Assembly (NCBI RefSeq): GCF_011440305.1
Contig: NZ_JAAOIW010000004.1
Coordinates: forward strand, 186,001-250,000
Origin: Paenibacillus agricola
Lineage (GTDB): Bacteria > Bacillota > Bacilli > Paenibacillales > NBRC-103111
DNA length: 64,000 nucleotides
Direction of reading: 5' to 3'
Shown in pieces: positions 50,529-59,799 of the stretch. The position numbers and the translations under genes were made by a program. Positions within the stretch are counted from its first letter, which is position 1, and each line of letters opens with the position of its first letter. Below the pieces are notes generated by a model, which was not told where the DNA came from, did not search any database, and saw only the letters and a list, made by a program, of their open reading frames with translations.

Positions 50529-51617
50529 TTATACCCCCTTGGCTGCTGCTGGCTTGGTATGGAGGCCATAAAGTGCCATTGCGTTTTCAACTAATATTTT
50601 TTTTCGCAATTCCTTACGAATAGGCTGCAGCGCCATCTTCGGGTTATCAAAATCCCAATGCGGATAATCCGATGAGAACAGGATCATATGATCGCCACCA
50701 ATCATATCGAAAATTTGGTTCAAATGGTCAGGATGGGAGGGCTCTTCGATCGGCTGCGTCGTAACATAAACATGCTCACGAATATACTCGGATGGCAGCT
50801 TTTTTAACCAAGGCACCGTATCGCGCAGGCCTTTAAAATTTTTATCCATCCTCCACATCAAATGCGGCAGCCAAGCGATTCCGCCTTCGATCGCAACGAA
50901 TTTAAGCTTCGGAAACTTCTCGAATACCCCCTCACAGACGAGGCTATTCACATGGGCCATATAGTTGGTTGGCAATATATTATGCCATTCCAAATATTTG
51001 GAGGGATAACCCGATGGCGTAGGTGCACCCGAGATGCCTCTGCCTTCCGTTCCTGGATGAACCGCAACAGGCAATCCATTTCGTTCTGCGGCTTCATAGA
51101 TCGGATGATAATACCGATTTCCATACAACATTCTTGATCCGCTGCACATGATAATTTGCACCATATCCTTATGCTTGGCCATCCGATCAATTTCCTTGGC
51201 CGCTTCCGCAGGGTCGGAATTGTTGATCAGGATGGAGCCTTTGTATTTGGGACTAGCTTTCAGCCAGGTTTCTACCAGCCAGTCATTGTATGCGCTCGCT
51301 ACGGCAGTCGCATAATCCGTATCCGGGTTAAGCGAGATCCCCAACACACCCGATCCCGTCAAGATGCCATAGTCGATTCCGAATTTGTCAAAATGATGCC
51401 TAATCATGTGGGCTGGATCACTGCCTGGTATCCCGCCGTCATCAGGAACAGCATCCTTGCGCATCACACCAATGGGTGAATGCCAACCTCCCCCATATCC
51501 TGGACCACTTGACAGCCATTGCTCATGCCAAGCTCTCGGTAAATATGGAATTAAATCCTTTGAATTCCGGATGGCGTTATGAACGTCTGAATCGATAATA
51601 TTCGGGGCTTGTTCCAT
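50529..51617 (-). CDS. ACMSD-type amidohydrolase family protein
   Basis: A 362-aa TIM-barrel metallohydrolase/decarboxylase. IIDSDVHNAIR opens the barrel with DxH rather than the HxH of most members. AVHPGTEG (metal His), FVAIEGGIAWLP and LFSSDYPHWD (catalytic Asp) are present. Relatives in this branch decarboxylate or hydrolyse aromatic acids and lactones. ATG 51617. It begins the Rieske-hydrolase part of the cluster, after the YqaE-like gene and a terminator. Substrate unknown. Confidence 0.8.
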   Translation of the reverse strand: MEQAPNIIDSDVHNAIRNSKDLIPYLPRAWHEQWLSSGPGYGGGWHSPIGVMRKDAVPDDGGIPGSDPAHMIRHHFDKFGIDYGILTGSGVLGISLNPDTDYATAVASAYNDWLVETWLKASPKYKGSILINNSDPAEAAKEIDRMAKHKDMVQIIMCSGSRMLYGNRYYHPIYEAAERNGLPVAVHPGTEGRGISGAPTPSGYPSKYLEWHNILPTNYMAHVNSLVCEGVFEKFPKLKFVAIEGGIAWLPHLMWRMDKNFKGLRDTVPWLKKLPSEYIREHVYVTTQPIEEPSHPDHLNQIFDMIGGDHMILFSSDYPHWDFDNPKMALQPIRKELRKKILVENAMALYGLHTKPAAAKGV

Positions 51618-51757
51618 AATAATTCCTCATTTCTCACTATATAATATACATAAAACCGTTATATACGTATTGTACTGTGAGCCGACTGGAAGGTACATGC
51701 AATTCCATTCTGAATTATCTGGATTATTGTTAGATGACTATTTCATTCTTTTCATGC

Positions 51758-51796
51758 AAAAAAGCTATCGGACTGGCTCCCCGATAGCTTTTTCGC
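51758..51796 (-). terminator. Terminator after the Pmp3-like gene
   Basis: AAAAAAGCTATCGG pairs with CCGATAGCTTTTTC around ACTGGCTC. On the minus strand the T-run is TTTTTTG. It separates the Pmp3-like gene from the downstream amidohydrolase. Confidence 0.85.
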
Positions 51797-51805
51797 ACTC
51801 ATATC

Positions 51806-51997
51806 TTATTGATTTTTCATCGATCTGGCTAATTGCTCCATCCGTTTATTACTTTTCGCTTCACTTACGACCATAATTGCATGAATCACGCCTGGCAGCC
51901 AAAAGCATAACGTTAAGATTAAATTAAGTACCGCTTGAATCGGCTTGCCGGATAATAACACAGCAACGGGTGGAAGTAGAACGGCCAATAAATACAT
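51806..51997 (-). CDS. YqaE/Pmp3-family membrane peptide
   Basis: A 63-aa peptide with two membrane helices (MYLLAVLLPPVAVLLSGKP and VLNLILTLCFWLPGVIHAIMVV), the form of UPF0057/Pmp3 proteins, which affect membrane potential and ion or stress tolerance. It ends with a basic tail. ATG 51995-51997 follows AGGGGGG. It is framed by the AraC gene upstream and the terminator 51758-51796. Confidence 0.85.
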   Translation of the reverse strand: MYLLAVLLPPVAVLLSGKPIQAVLNLILTLCFWLPGVIHAIMVVSEAKSNKRMEQLARSMKNQ

Positions 51998-52026
51998 GGT
52001 AGACCCCCCTTTAATGAATCAAATCA

Positions 52027-52860
52027 TTACGCATTTCTGTAATCCCTCGGTGACATTCCTGTCTCTTTGCCGAAAACTCTGGAAAAGTAAAACGAGTCGG
52101 AGAAGCCGACCAAGGCAGCAACCTGTTTAATCGAGATTCGGCTTGTTCTTAGCAGCTCCTTGGCGCGATCCATTCTTATCTTATTCAAATAATGGATCGG
52201 TGAGATCCCGGTGTGCTTTTTAAACAAAATGGAAAAATAGCCTGGCGATAATGCAGCATGCTGCGCCATACGGTCACGGTTTAAGCTTTCGTCCTCAACA
52301 TGTTGCTTAATATAATCTATCGAAGCCTGGATAATTTGGCGCGCTTGAAGATCCTCATCGTTTTCCAGTAGCTTATAACGGGTTAACTGGTACAGGATAT
52401 CAAGAAATCCGACCTTGACTTGCCACACATAACCGCTATGCTTCTCCTGCCAAATTTCATATAAGCGAATGAATGCATCCCTCAATACCGATTGCTCACC
52501 CATGTGCTGGTATTGCTCCAAAGGCACAGGCGAATCGGATTGCTTCCATATGGCCTCCTGCCCCTCCCACCGAAGCAGCCCCGATTGGTAATGAATCGAA
52601 TAAAAAATCAGGGTATCCACGGGTGAGGTAGTAATAACCATTCGGCGTCCAGGATGAATATGGAATAAATCGCCACTTTTTAAATCCGTATGCGTTTCAT
52701 CCAATTGCATATTTCCACGGCCCGCATACACCCATGCCATAATATACAGCCCTGTTTTTTCCTTCGCCAGCACATACTCAAACGATTCAAAGAAGCTGGC
52801 ATCCCGTTTGACCACATCCATGATGCGCGGCGTGAAGGCGTTAAAAAAATCGTAATCCAT
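52027..52860 (-). CDS. AraC-family transcriptional regulator
   Basis: A 277-aa regulator. The N-terminal cupin-like sensor (about 30-110: GLYIMAWVYAGRGNMQLDETHTDLKSGDLFHIHPG) is followed by two helix-turn-helix motifs (about 185-277; DRMAQHAALSPGYFSILFKKHTGISPIHYLNKIRM and ISIKQVAALVGFSDSFYFSRVFGKETGMSPRDYR). The effector is probably a small molecule from the cluster's pathway. ATG 52860 follows GAAGGAG, 31 bp after the MFS gene stop. Confidence 0.9.
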   Translation of the reverse strand: MDYDFFNAFTPRIMDVVKRDASFFESFEYVLAKEKTGLYIMAWVYAGRGNMQLDETHTDLKSGDLFHIHPGRRMVITTSPVDTLIFYSIHYQSGLLRWEGQEAIWKQSDSPVPLEQYQHMGEQSVLRDAFIRLYEIWQEKHSGYVWQVKVGFLDILYQLTRYKLLENDEDLQARQIIQASIDYIKQHVEDESLNRDRMAQHAALSPGYFSILFKKHTGISPIHYLNKIRMDRAKELLRTSRISIKQVAALVGFSDSFYFSRVFGKETGMSPRDYRNA

Positions 52861-52891
52861 CCCTTTACTCCTTCAATTGTTGATGCTTAAG

Positions 52892-54103
52892 CTACACCAG
52901 CTCCTTGTTATCCTTTGGAAGCAGCAGTGCAAGGATTCCCAAAAGCGGCAAATAAGAGCAAAGCTTCATAATAAACGTAATGCTTGTATAATCGGCAATC
53001 CAGCCTAGCGCCGCCGATCCCAAACCGCCAATCCCAAACGCCAGCCCGAAAAACAAGCCGGAAATCAGGCCCACCCTGCCAGGCAGCAGCTCTTGGGCAT
53101 ACACGACAATAATCGAAAAAGCCGACGATAATACAAAACCGGCACAAACGCATAACACACCCGTCCAAAATAAATCGCCATAAGGCAGCAATATCGAAAA
53201 AGGTGCAGTTCCAAATATCGAAAACCAAATAATATTGCGCCGTCCATAACGGTCAGCGAGTGGACCTCCGAGAAAGGTGCCTGCTGCCGATGCAGCCAGA
53301 AAAGCAAATAAAAACCATTGGGCATTCGCTACGCTGACCCCATAATCCTCAATCAAATAAAATGTATAATAGCTGCTGATCCCTGACATATATACATGCT
53401 TCGTAAATACAAGAAATACAAGAATCACGATTGCCCATGTAATTTGCGTTTGTGATAAGCCCGCTTTACTGTCTGTTGTTGTGGGCTTTACGCTCCTCAC
53501 CTTTGGTTTAATATCCTGCTGGCTGTACCAGCGAGCTACATAATATTGAATAATAATTGCCATAATCGCGGCAAAAGTAAACCAGATCACGCCGAACTGT
53601 CCGACTGAAACGAAGAAAACGGCCGTCATAATCGGCCCCAGTGAGCTTCCAATATTACCGCCTACCTGGAAAATCGATTGCGCCAAGCCTCTTCTTCCAC
53701 CTGCTGCCAAGTAGGCAACCCTTGAGGATTCCGGATGAAATACCGCAGAGCCTATACCCATGGCAATAACCGCGAGCAATATAATCGAATAATAAGGAGC
53801 CAATGCCAAACCAATGACACCAACCAGAGTAAAGCAGACGCCTATTGGCAAAATATAAGGCCTTGGCCTAATATCTGCGTAATAACCAACGAGCGGCTGG
53901 ATCAGAGAGGCGGTTACATTCATCGCCAAGGCGATCATGCCAATTTGGGTGTAGCTAAGTGCCAATGAATCTTTCAAAATAGGGAATAACGCAGAGACGC
54001 TGGATTGCATCGCATCATTCAATAAATGCACAATACTGATTGCAAATAAAATAGGAAAAACGGTGTTCATATTAGCTGATGCTTTCGTTTGTGCGGTGGC
54101 CAT
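52892..54103 (-). CDS. MFS transporter, Fsr (fosmidomycin resistance)-like
   Basis: A 403-aa transporter with twelve predicted helices. VHLLNDAMQSSVSALFPILKDSLALSYTQIG and FHPESSRVAYLAAGGRRGLAQSIFQVGGNIGSSLGP are hallmarks of the Fsr subfamily; YADIRPRPYIL is the first loop. It sits within the catabolic cluster, so uptake or efflux of a pathway compound is as likely as drug export. ATG 54103 follows AAGGAAC, 34 bp after the monooxygenase stop. Confidence 0.85.
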   Translation of the reverse strand: MATAQTKASANMNTVFPILFAISIVHLLNDAMQSSVSALFPILKDSLALSYTQIGMIALAMNVTASLIQPLVGYYADIRPRPYILPIGVCFTLVGVIGLALAPYYSIILLAVIAMGIGSAVFHPESSRVAYLAAGGRRGLAQSIFQVGGNIGSSLGPIMTAVFFVSVGQFGVIWFTFAAIMAIIIQYYVARWYSQQDIKPKVRSVKPTTTDSKAGLSQTQITWAIVILVFLVFTKHVYMSGISSYYTFYLIEDYGVSVANAQWFLFAFLAASAAGTFLGGPLADRYGRRNIIWFSIFGTAPFSILLPYGDLFWTGVLCVCAGFVLSSAFSIIVVYAQELLPGRVGLISGLFFGLAFGIGGLGSAALGWIADYTSITFIMKLCSYLPLLGILALLLPKDNKELV

Positions 54104-54137
54104 GTTGGTTCTTGTTCCTTCTTTCTATGGTTTATAC

Positions 54138-55322
54138 TTAAACATCATGGCCCACTAACCAATCCAGGCGCTTTATCTGCATGGACGCCGGGATCATCCG
54201 CAGCATGAGGTTGCGTACACCGATGAACGCAGCGTTATCCATTTGCACGAGGCGCGCCATACGCCTGGATTGGACGACCACCTTCGTCGTACGTGGGATG
54301 CGCTGCTGCTCGTAAAGCTGCAAGGCGGCTGGCACATCCGCAGCAGATACCTGTTCCTGCAAGCATTGGGCAAGCACCCAAGCATCCTCCATCGCTTGCG
54401 CGCCGCCTTGCCCCAGATTAGGCAGCATCGGATGGGCGGCATCGCCAAGCAATGCTACCCTGCCTTCTGTCCACCTGCGGACAGGAGCGCTATCGTAAAT
54501 ATCATGCGAAAGGATGCTGGACTCGTGCGTTGCGGCAATAACAGCCTCGATGGGCTGAACCCATCCACGTAAATGTCCGAGCGCCACCTGTTTACGCACA
54601 CCAGCGGGGCAAATAATGCCGGCTGGCGAATTAATCGCGGCAAACCAATAAATTTGCCCACCCCCAAGGTGGGTGTAGCCAAACCGCTTGCCGGGTCCCC
54701 ATGCTTCAAATCCGCCCCCTACCTTCATCGGGTAACGTTCGTCAGCGAAATCGGAAATCCCGCGAAGCGCCGTAAAGCCTGAGTATCGCAGTGGCGCGGC
54801 ACCTAGCAGCTGCTGCCTTACAACGGAACGAATACCATCCGCGCCGATCAGCAAATCACCTTCGGCATGGCTGCCATCTGCAAATTTCACGGTTACATTG
54901 TGCCGCTCCTGTTTCCAGGACACCAGCTTTTTATTAAATTGCACCACAGGCGTATCCCCTAATTGCTCCATCAATATCGCTTGCAGGGCGGCACGATGAA
55001 TGATGTAGCTGAATGTCCCATAAAGCTCGGATTGCTGCTTCGTTGGCAAGTCAACAAGCAGCTTGCCTTGCCAGGTGCGAATTTCCGCCTTGCCTACAGC
55101 AGCACCTTGTGCACGAACCTGGTCGGCCACACCCAGCTTCTGGAGCACCTTCATCGCATTCGCAGCCAGCACAATTCCAGCTCCTGCCTGTCTTATGGCA
55201 GAAGAACGTTCATAAACGGATACCTGCCACCCAGCATCCTGCAGAGCGATAGCGGCACAAAGCCCGCCAATTCCAGCTCCAATAACCAATACTTTGGGGG
55301 GTGCTGGCCTGCTTCTTTCCAT
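54138..55322 (-). CDS. FAD-dependent monooxygenase (aromatic hydroxylase type)
   Basis: A 394-aa flavoprotein of the salicylate/3-hydroxybenzoate hydroxylase group. VIGAGIGGLCAAIALQDAGW (residues about 13-32) is the GxGxxG FAD site, LLIGADGIRSVVR is the DG motif and VALLGDAAHPMLPNLGQGGAQAMEDA is the GD motif. It inserts oxygen with NAD(P)H. ATG 55322 follows GGAGG, 42 bp from the LacI gene stop. Substrate unknown. Confidence 0.88.
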   Translation of the reverse strand: MERSRPAPPKVLVIGAGIGGLCAAIALQDAGWQVSVYERSSAIRQAGAGIVLAANAMKVLQKLGVADQVRAQGAAVGKAEIRTWQGKLLVDLPTKQQSELYGTFSYIIHRAALQAILMEQLGDTPVVQFNKKLVSWKQERHNVTVKFADGSHAEGDLLIGADGIRSVVRQQLLGAAPLRYSGFTALRGISDFADERYPMKVGGGFEAWGPGKRFGYTHLGGGQIYWFAAINSPAGIICPAGVRKQVALGHLRGWVQPIEAVIAATHESSILSHDIYDSAPVRRWTEGRVALLGDAAHPMLPNLGQGGAQAMEDAWVLAQCLQEQVSAADVPAALQLYEQQRIPRTTKVVVQSRRMARLVQMDNAAFIGVRNLMLRMIPASMQIKRLDWLVGHDV

Positions 55323-55364
55323 GATTAATCCTCCTGCTTGGCTAACAAAGCTTCGTTTTCCCCT

Positions 55365-56393
55365 TTAGTTTACCACAGGATGGCTATCCAGTCTGCCCGA
55401 AGACTCACGAATCATCAAGGTTCCTTCAAGCCGTTTGATCGGCGATGCCAGCTCATGGGTAGGGTCATCCATAATCGCAAGCAGGCTTCGAGTAGCAAGC
55501 TCAGCGGCTTCGGGACGCGGGAAATGGATCACTGTAAGCGGCGGGTTCGTCTGCGACGACATCAATATATTCTCGCAGCCAGCAATCGCCAGCTGTTCAG
55601 GCACTGGCACACCCAGCTCACGGCATGCTGCCAGGCTTCCTGCAGCCATCAGGTCGTTGGCGCATACCAACGCCCCAAAGGGCAGCTTTCCAGCGCCATT
55701 AGCCAGCAGCCGCTGTACGCATTCCTGCGCGTTTTCGAAGCGCCCTCCGCCATCAAGCCTGTCCTCAGCATGAAAAACCAAGCCCTCACTCGCGATCGCA
55801 GCCAGAAATGCGCGGAACCTGCATTCATTATAATGGCGAAGATTGCCACCACCCATAAAGGCAATACGTTTATGCCCCTGCTCACGCAAATGGTTGATTA
55901 GCTGCCGCATCGCAGCCATCCAATCGATATCTACAAAGCTTTGCTGCTCCAGCAGCTCTCCCGGCTCCATAATCGAGACAACGGGAATATCCATCTCCGT
56001 GAAATAGTCAAGGGTAGCCCTTTTCATCGATTGTCCCAAGAGTAGGATGCCGTCCACGCGTCCCATAAACAGCTCTTGCAGCTGTTCCTCCTGTTCCTCC
56101 TCATAGGTTTGGAAAAACACAAAATAGCCGCTAGTCTTAGCTACAGATTCGATTCGCAGCAGCAGACCGGCTTCGAACGGGTTACCTAAATATTGAACCA
56201 GCACGGCAATTTGCTTGGACTTCTTCGTCTTAAGGCTGCGCGCCAATAAATTAGGCTTATATTTAAGCTCGCGTACAGCATCCAGCACTTTTTGCCGTGT
56301 TTGCTCCTTCACGATTTTGCGGTTGTTTAAAACATAAGAAACGACCGCAACGGAAACACCCGCGCGGTCGGCGACATCTTGTCTTGTTACCAT
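55365..56393 (-). CDS. LacI-family regulator
   Basis: A 342-aa repressor-type protein. The N-terminal helix-turn-helix (TRQDVADRAGVSVAVVSYVLNNRKIVKE, with LARSLKTKKSKQIAVL hinge) is followed by a periplasmic-binding-protein-like effector domain that usually senses a sugar or sugar-like ligand. It is third in the run of leftward genes. The palindrome 58040-58053 upstream of the first gene is its probable operator. ATG 56391-56393 follows AAGGTGG. Confidence 0.9.
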   Translation of the reverse strand: MVTRQDVADRAGVSVAVVSYVLNNRKIVKEQTRQKVLDAVRELKYKPNLLARSLKTKKSKQIAVLVQYLGNPFEAGLLLRIESVAKTSGYFVFFQTYEEEQEEQLQELFMGRVDGILLLGQSMKRATLDYFTEMDIPVVSIMEPGELLEQQSFVDIDWMAAMRQLINHLREQGHKRIAFMGGGNLRHYNECRFRAFLAAIASEGLVFHAEDRLDGGGRFENAQECVQRLLANGAGKLPFGALVCANDLMAAGSLAACRELGVPVPEQLAIAGCENILMSSQTNPPLTVIHFPRPEAAELATRSLLAIMDDPTHELASPIKRLEGTLMIRESSGRLDSHPVVN

Positions 56394-56412
56394 ATACTAG
56401 CCACCTTACTCC

Positions 56413-57183
56413 TTAAATTCCGAACGTATTGCCTCCATTAACGGATAAGCATTGACCCGTAATGAATTTGGCTTCCTCCGACGCAAAAAAAGCGACTGCA
56501 GCGGCAATGTCCGAGGGCTCGCCCATTTTTTTAAGCGGTACCCGTTTTTGGTATCCCTCTGTATTCGAATCTTTATGCCGTTCCACAGGAATCCAGCCCG
56601 GTGCTACTAGGTTAACACGAATTCCAGCCGGAGCCAATTCGTTGGCCCAAGAGCGGGTCATCCCGATCATCGCCGATTTAGCAGTTACATAGCTGGAAAA
56701 GTTCGCATTGCCCAGTTGCACAACTTCACTGCCAATATTGATGATGCTGCCGGAGCCTTGCGACTTCATGCCCGGTAGCACCGCCTTCGTCAACAGCAGA
56801 GGCGCTTTGACGAAAAACTCCAATTGGTCCGTGAACGCCTGCCAGCTGATGTCTTCGATCGACAGCTCGGGCTGAGGCCCGGTCGCATTGTTGACCAGCA
56901 CATCCACATGGCGCCCGAACCGCCGAACCGCTTCCTGGATAAGCGATTGAACCTCCGCTTCCTTTGTAATATCGGCACGAATCGCCTGCGCGGTTCCACC
57001 CGCCTCGGTGATGAGGCGGACTGTTTCCTCTGCGTCTGTGGTGCTGTTCGCATAATTAACGGCTACAAGCGAGCCGTGGCTTGCCAATTCAACGGCAATC
57101 CATCTGCCTAGTCCACGGGAAGCTCCCGTTACAACGGAGAGCTTGCCTTCAAGCTTGCCAATCTTCGTATGATTAATGAGCAT
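56413..57183 (-). CDS. SDR-family oxidoreductase
   Basis: A 256-aa NAD(P)-dependent dehydrogenase. TGASRGLGRWIA (TGxxxGxG) binds the cofactor, NNAT is the structural motif and SSYVTAKSAMIG contains the catalytic Tyr and Lys (YxxxK). The C-terminal FITGQCLSVNGG is typical of 3-oxoacyl-ACP-reductase-like and sugar/aldehyde SDRs. ATG 57183 overlaps the end of the PhyH gene by 11 bp, so translation is coupled and the two probably act in sequence. Confidence 0.88.
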   Translation of the reverse strand: MLINHTKIGKLEGKLSVVTGASRGLGRWIAVELASHGSLVAVNYANSTTDAEETVRLITEAGGTAQAIRADITKEAEVQSLIQEAVRRFGRHVDVLVNNATGPQPELSIEDISWQAFTDQLEFFVKAPLLLTKAVLPGMKSQGSGSIINIGSEVVQLGNANFSSYVTAKSAMIGMTRSWANELAPAGIRVNLVAPGWIPVERHKDSNTEGYQKRVPLKKMGEPSDIAAAVAFFASEEAKFITGQCLSVNGGNTFGI

Positions 57184-58012
57184 ATCCACCCCTGCTAACC
57201 TCACCCTTATATAAAGCTTTTAATGGTACCATAGATTCGTTCGGAACGTAATTTTTAAATGGATTATCGTCGATAACGCCCAGCAGCTGCTTGCGGAACG
57301 GGCTGGCATCCTTCAGCTGCTCCTCAGATGCAACGCGGTAATCGATCGGACGCATCCAGATCGGGCTGTAGCCAAGGAATAGCTGTCTGCGTGTGAAGCT
57401 GGATAGGTTAGGTGCACCCGCATGCCATATATTTTGGGCAAAAACAAACACGTCGCCCGGTTTGCCGCAGACCTGCATTTCGCCTGGCAGCTGCTCGCTC
57501 ACATTTTTCGTATCGGGCTGGTAAATGCGGTTGTGCGAGCCAGGAATAATCTTCGTATTGCCGCGATCTGGCTCCGACATATCGCTTAGGATGTAGCAGG
57601 TTTTGATATAGTAAAGGGGCGTAATGCCGCCGATTGACGGGAATTTGGGATGCGGGCCATCCTGATGCCAATTGATAAAGCTGTTGGTTTCCGTTTGCAC
57701 TTGCTTAGGATTGGGATGGCGGATCGTTAAATGTGAAATATGCAGCTGTATATTGTAGCCCATCAAATTGACGATTAATGGCAATATACTAGGTTCCTCC
57801 ATCAAGGAAGCTATCTCTTCGTCGCGTGCCACACTGTTGTATATATTATGGGCTAAGGTTTCCGGCTCTTGGGTAACCAATTCGTCAATCGCGGCGTTCA
57901 GGCGTGTTACTTTTTCCTGCGAAAGTACGTTTGGTATCAATAAGTAGCCTTGCTCGTTAAATTGCTCCATTAGCTCCGTGATATTCAATTGCGTTGTTTG
58001 GGTTGTATCCAT
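57173..58012 (-). CDS. Phytanoyl-CoA dioxygenase (PhyH)-family oxygenase
   Basis: A 279-aa Fe(II)/2-oxoglutarate-type oxygenase. NWHQDGPHP gives the HxD metal pair and NIWHAGAPNLSSFTRRQLFLGY the distal His and the 2-oxoglutarate-binding Arg. The LIPNVLSQEKVTRLNAAIDEL opening and the ILPLIVNLMG segment fit the PhyH family, which hydroxylates a wide range of small molecules. First gene of the cluster. ATG 58012 follows ATGAGGAG. Confidence 0.88.
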   Translation of the reverse strand: MDTTQTTQLNITELMEQFNEQGYLLIPNVLSQEKVTRLNAAIDELVTQEPETLAHNIYNSVARDEEIASLMEEPSILPLIVNLMGYNIQLHISHLTIRHPNPKQVQTETNSFINWHQDGPHPKFPSIGGITPLYYIKTCYILSDMSEPDRGNTKIIPGSHNRIYQPDTKNVSEQLPGEMQVCGKPGDVFVFAQNIWHAGAPNLSSFTRRQLFLGYSPIWMRPIDYRVASEEQLKDASPFRKQLLGVIDDNPFKNYVPNESMVPLKALYKGEVSRGGYAH

Positions 58013-58039
58013 CGTTAAACACTCCTCATTTTCATATTA

Positions 58040-58053
58040 TTTACTCGTGTAAA
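58040..58053. promoter_or_regulatory. LacI-type operator upstream of the PhyH operon
   Basis: TTTACTCGTGTAAA is a palindrome with a central CG, the usual form of LacI/GalR operators. It lies 28 bp before the PhyH start, where it would block transcription. A LacI gene is in the operon. Confidence 0.55.
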
Positions 58054-58070
58054 TTTTATTCTAAAAGATA

Positions 58071-58089
58071 AGGGAGGATAAACCTCCCT
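58071..58089 (-). terminator. Terminator of the binding-protein gene
   Basis: AGGGAGG / CCTCCCT around ATAAA, with TATCTTTT following on the minus strand. It lies in the 150-bp gap between the binding-protein gene and the PhyH gene. A modest stem. Confidence 0.45.
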
Positions 58090-58163
58090 GAAAATCTCAG
58101 ACTGATTATAGCATGCTTTTTTTAAAATAACAGCCTTAATTTTTATCCATATTTATTTCAGAA

Positions 58164-59711
58164 TTATTTCAAATAACCGAGATCTTTGATTTGCTTTTGT
58201 GCACCATCCATATAAGCTTTATAGTTCATTGAGGTTTCTAGCGTCTTTAGGAAGCTATCATATTCCGTTATCGGACGTTTGCCATATACGAACTTGGCCA
58301 GCTCCTCCTCAATATAACGCCCAGCATCTGCTGCGTTGTAGCCCGCCGGGAAATCAACAAAGCCATTTAATGCCTGGATTCGAGGCTGCTTATTGGCGAA
58401 TTCGATAAAAGGTGTCTGCTTGGCAAATTTCACCTGCAAATAGTCCATTTCAGGTCGACCGGTAAATTGGTACAGCCAGAAATATCCGCCTTCCTTGCCC
58501 ATCAAATCCGTAGGTACCACCTTCGTGCCCTCCAGATTGTAATGCTTGCCTTTTACGCCATATTGGACGAGAGGGGAGCCTTCTTTACCGGATACATAAT
58601 TCAGTAAATCGAATACCTTTTGCAGCTTTTCCGGATTTTTCTCAAGCGCTTTCGGGATTGCATACAAACCAGGCGTTTTTCCGATATCCCAAGCACTGGC
58701 TGTTTGGCCGCCTGGACCTTTAACTGCATCCATCTGCACCCAATTGGCGTTAGGATTGACCGCTTTGATTTGCTCGACGAAATTATCCTTGGTCATATTC
58801 GGCCAGTCAATATAGATGATGCCTGCTTGCCCTTTGATCGCTTTTTGTTGGTGCTGTAAGCCAGTCATAGCCAGTATCTCGGGATCAACTGCCCCAGCAT
58901 CGGTCAGCTTTTTAATAAAGCTAAGCGCATCCTTCATATTAGGATCATAAAGCGCATTGACGAGCTTATTATCGCGTACGTACAAGCTTGGTGTATTCTC
59001 TGCAAAACCAATACCATAAGCACCAAATATGGTGTTAAAGGCGGAAAGCTTGCTGCCCGTAATGCCAAAGGTATCTTTTTTTCCATTGCCGTCAGGATCT
59101 TTTTCCCCAAAAGCTTTAGCCGCCTCTAACAATTCCTCGGTAGTTTTGGGTACCTGCAAGCCCAGCTTATCCAGCCAATCCTTCCGTATAAAATACGTAT
59201 CGTAAGGGATTGTAGGCGTTTTCGAAATCGCATATACCTTGCCATTCATCGTGCCCTTCTTCAAGCTATCCGCACCAATGAAATCGGTAACAGGCTTCAG
59301 TTTATCCATATACGCTGTTAAATCAAGCAGCAAGCCTTGCTCGGAGAACTGCTTCAGCTGCTGGCGGTCAACCGCGAACAAGTCAGGAAAGTTAGCTGAT
59401 GCCATACGTACGTTCAACTGATTTTTATAATCATCCCCGGAAGCGTATACCGTCAAGTTCAAATCGGTATTTAATGCCTTATCTATCTCTTGTTTAATAA
59501 TATCCTGGTCAGGCGACGGCAGCCCGTTACCTGTTTCTATGATGTCAATTTTGATTTTTTTTGTACTAGCAGCTGGTGCTACAGGTGCAGTTGCATCCTT
59601 GGGCGCCATCGTTTGCTCTGGCTTTGCCGTAGTGCCCCCGCAGCCAGACAGTATCATGCCACCCATCATTAAGAATGCTAACGAACCCGTCAATGTTTTC
59701 TTTTGTATCAT
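58164..59711 (-). CDS. LplA-like oligosaccharide-binding lipoprotein
   Basis: A 515-aa ABC-transporter binding protein. The signal sequence ends at LSGC (lipid Cys near 24), followed by a short linker. IDIIETGNGLPSPDQDIIKQEI and the RKDWLDKLGLQVPKTTEELLEAAKAFGEKDPDGNGKKDT segments are characteristic of LplA/YtcQ-type sugar-binding proteins of Paenibacillus. ATG 59711 follows GAAGGGGTTAGTCC. It acts with the two permeases upstream and an MsmX-like ATPase elsewhere. Confidence 0.9.
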   Translation of the reverse strand: MIQKKTLTGSLAFLMMGGMILSGCGGTTAKPEQTMAPKDATAPVAPAASTKKIKIDIIETGNGLPSPDQDIIKQEIDKALNTDLNLTVYASGDDYKNQLNVRMASANFPDLFAVDRQQLKQFSEQGLLLDLTAYMDKLKPVTDFIGADSLKKGTMNGKVYAISKTPTIPYDTYFIRKDWLDKLGLQVPKTTEELLEAAKAFGEKDPDGNGKKDTFGITGSKLSAFNTIFGAYGIGFAENTPSLYVRDNKLVNALYDPNMKDALSFIKKLTDAGAVDPEILAMTGLQHQQKAIKGQAGIIYIDWPNMTKDNFVEQIKAVNPNANWVQMDAVKGPGGQTASAWDIGKTPGLYAIPKALEKNPEKLQKVFDLLNYVSGKEGSPLVQYGVKGKHYNLEGTKVVPTDLMGKEGGYFWLYQFTGRPEMDYLQVKFAKQTPFIEFANKQPRIQALNGFVDFPAGYNAADAGRYIEEELAKFVYGKRPITEYDSFLKTLETSMNYKAYMDGAQKQIKDLGYLK

Positions 59712-59799
59712 GGACTAACCCCTTCTTTCTTTCAAAGTTGATAGTTATATATTGAAGCGGAGCTGCCCCAGCTGCAGTCCGGAGCAATCAATCCGTGGT

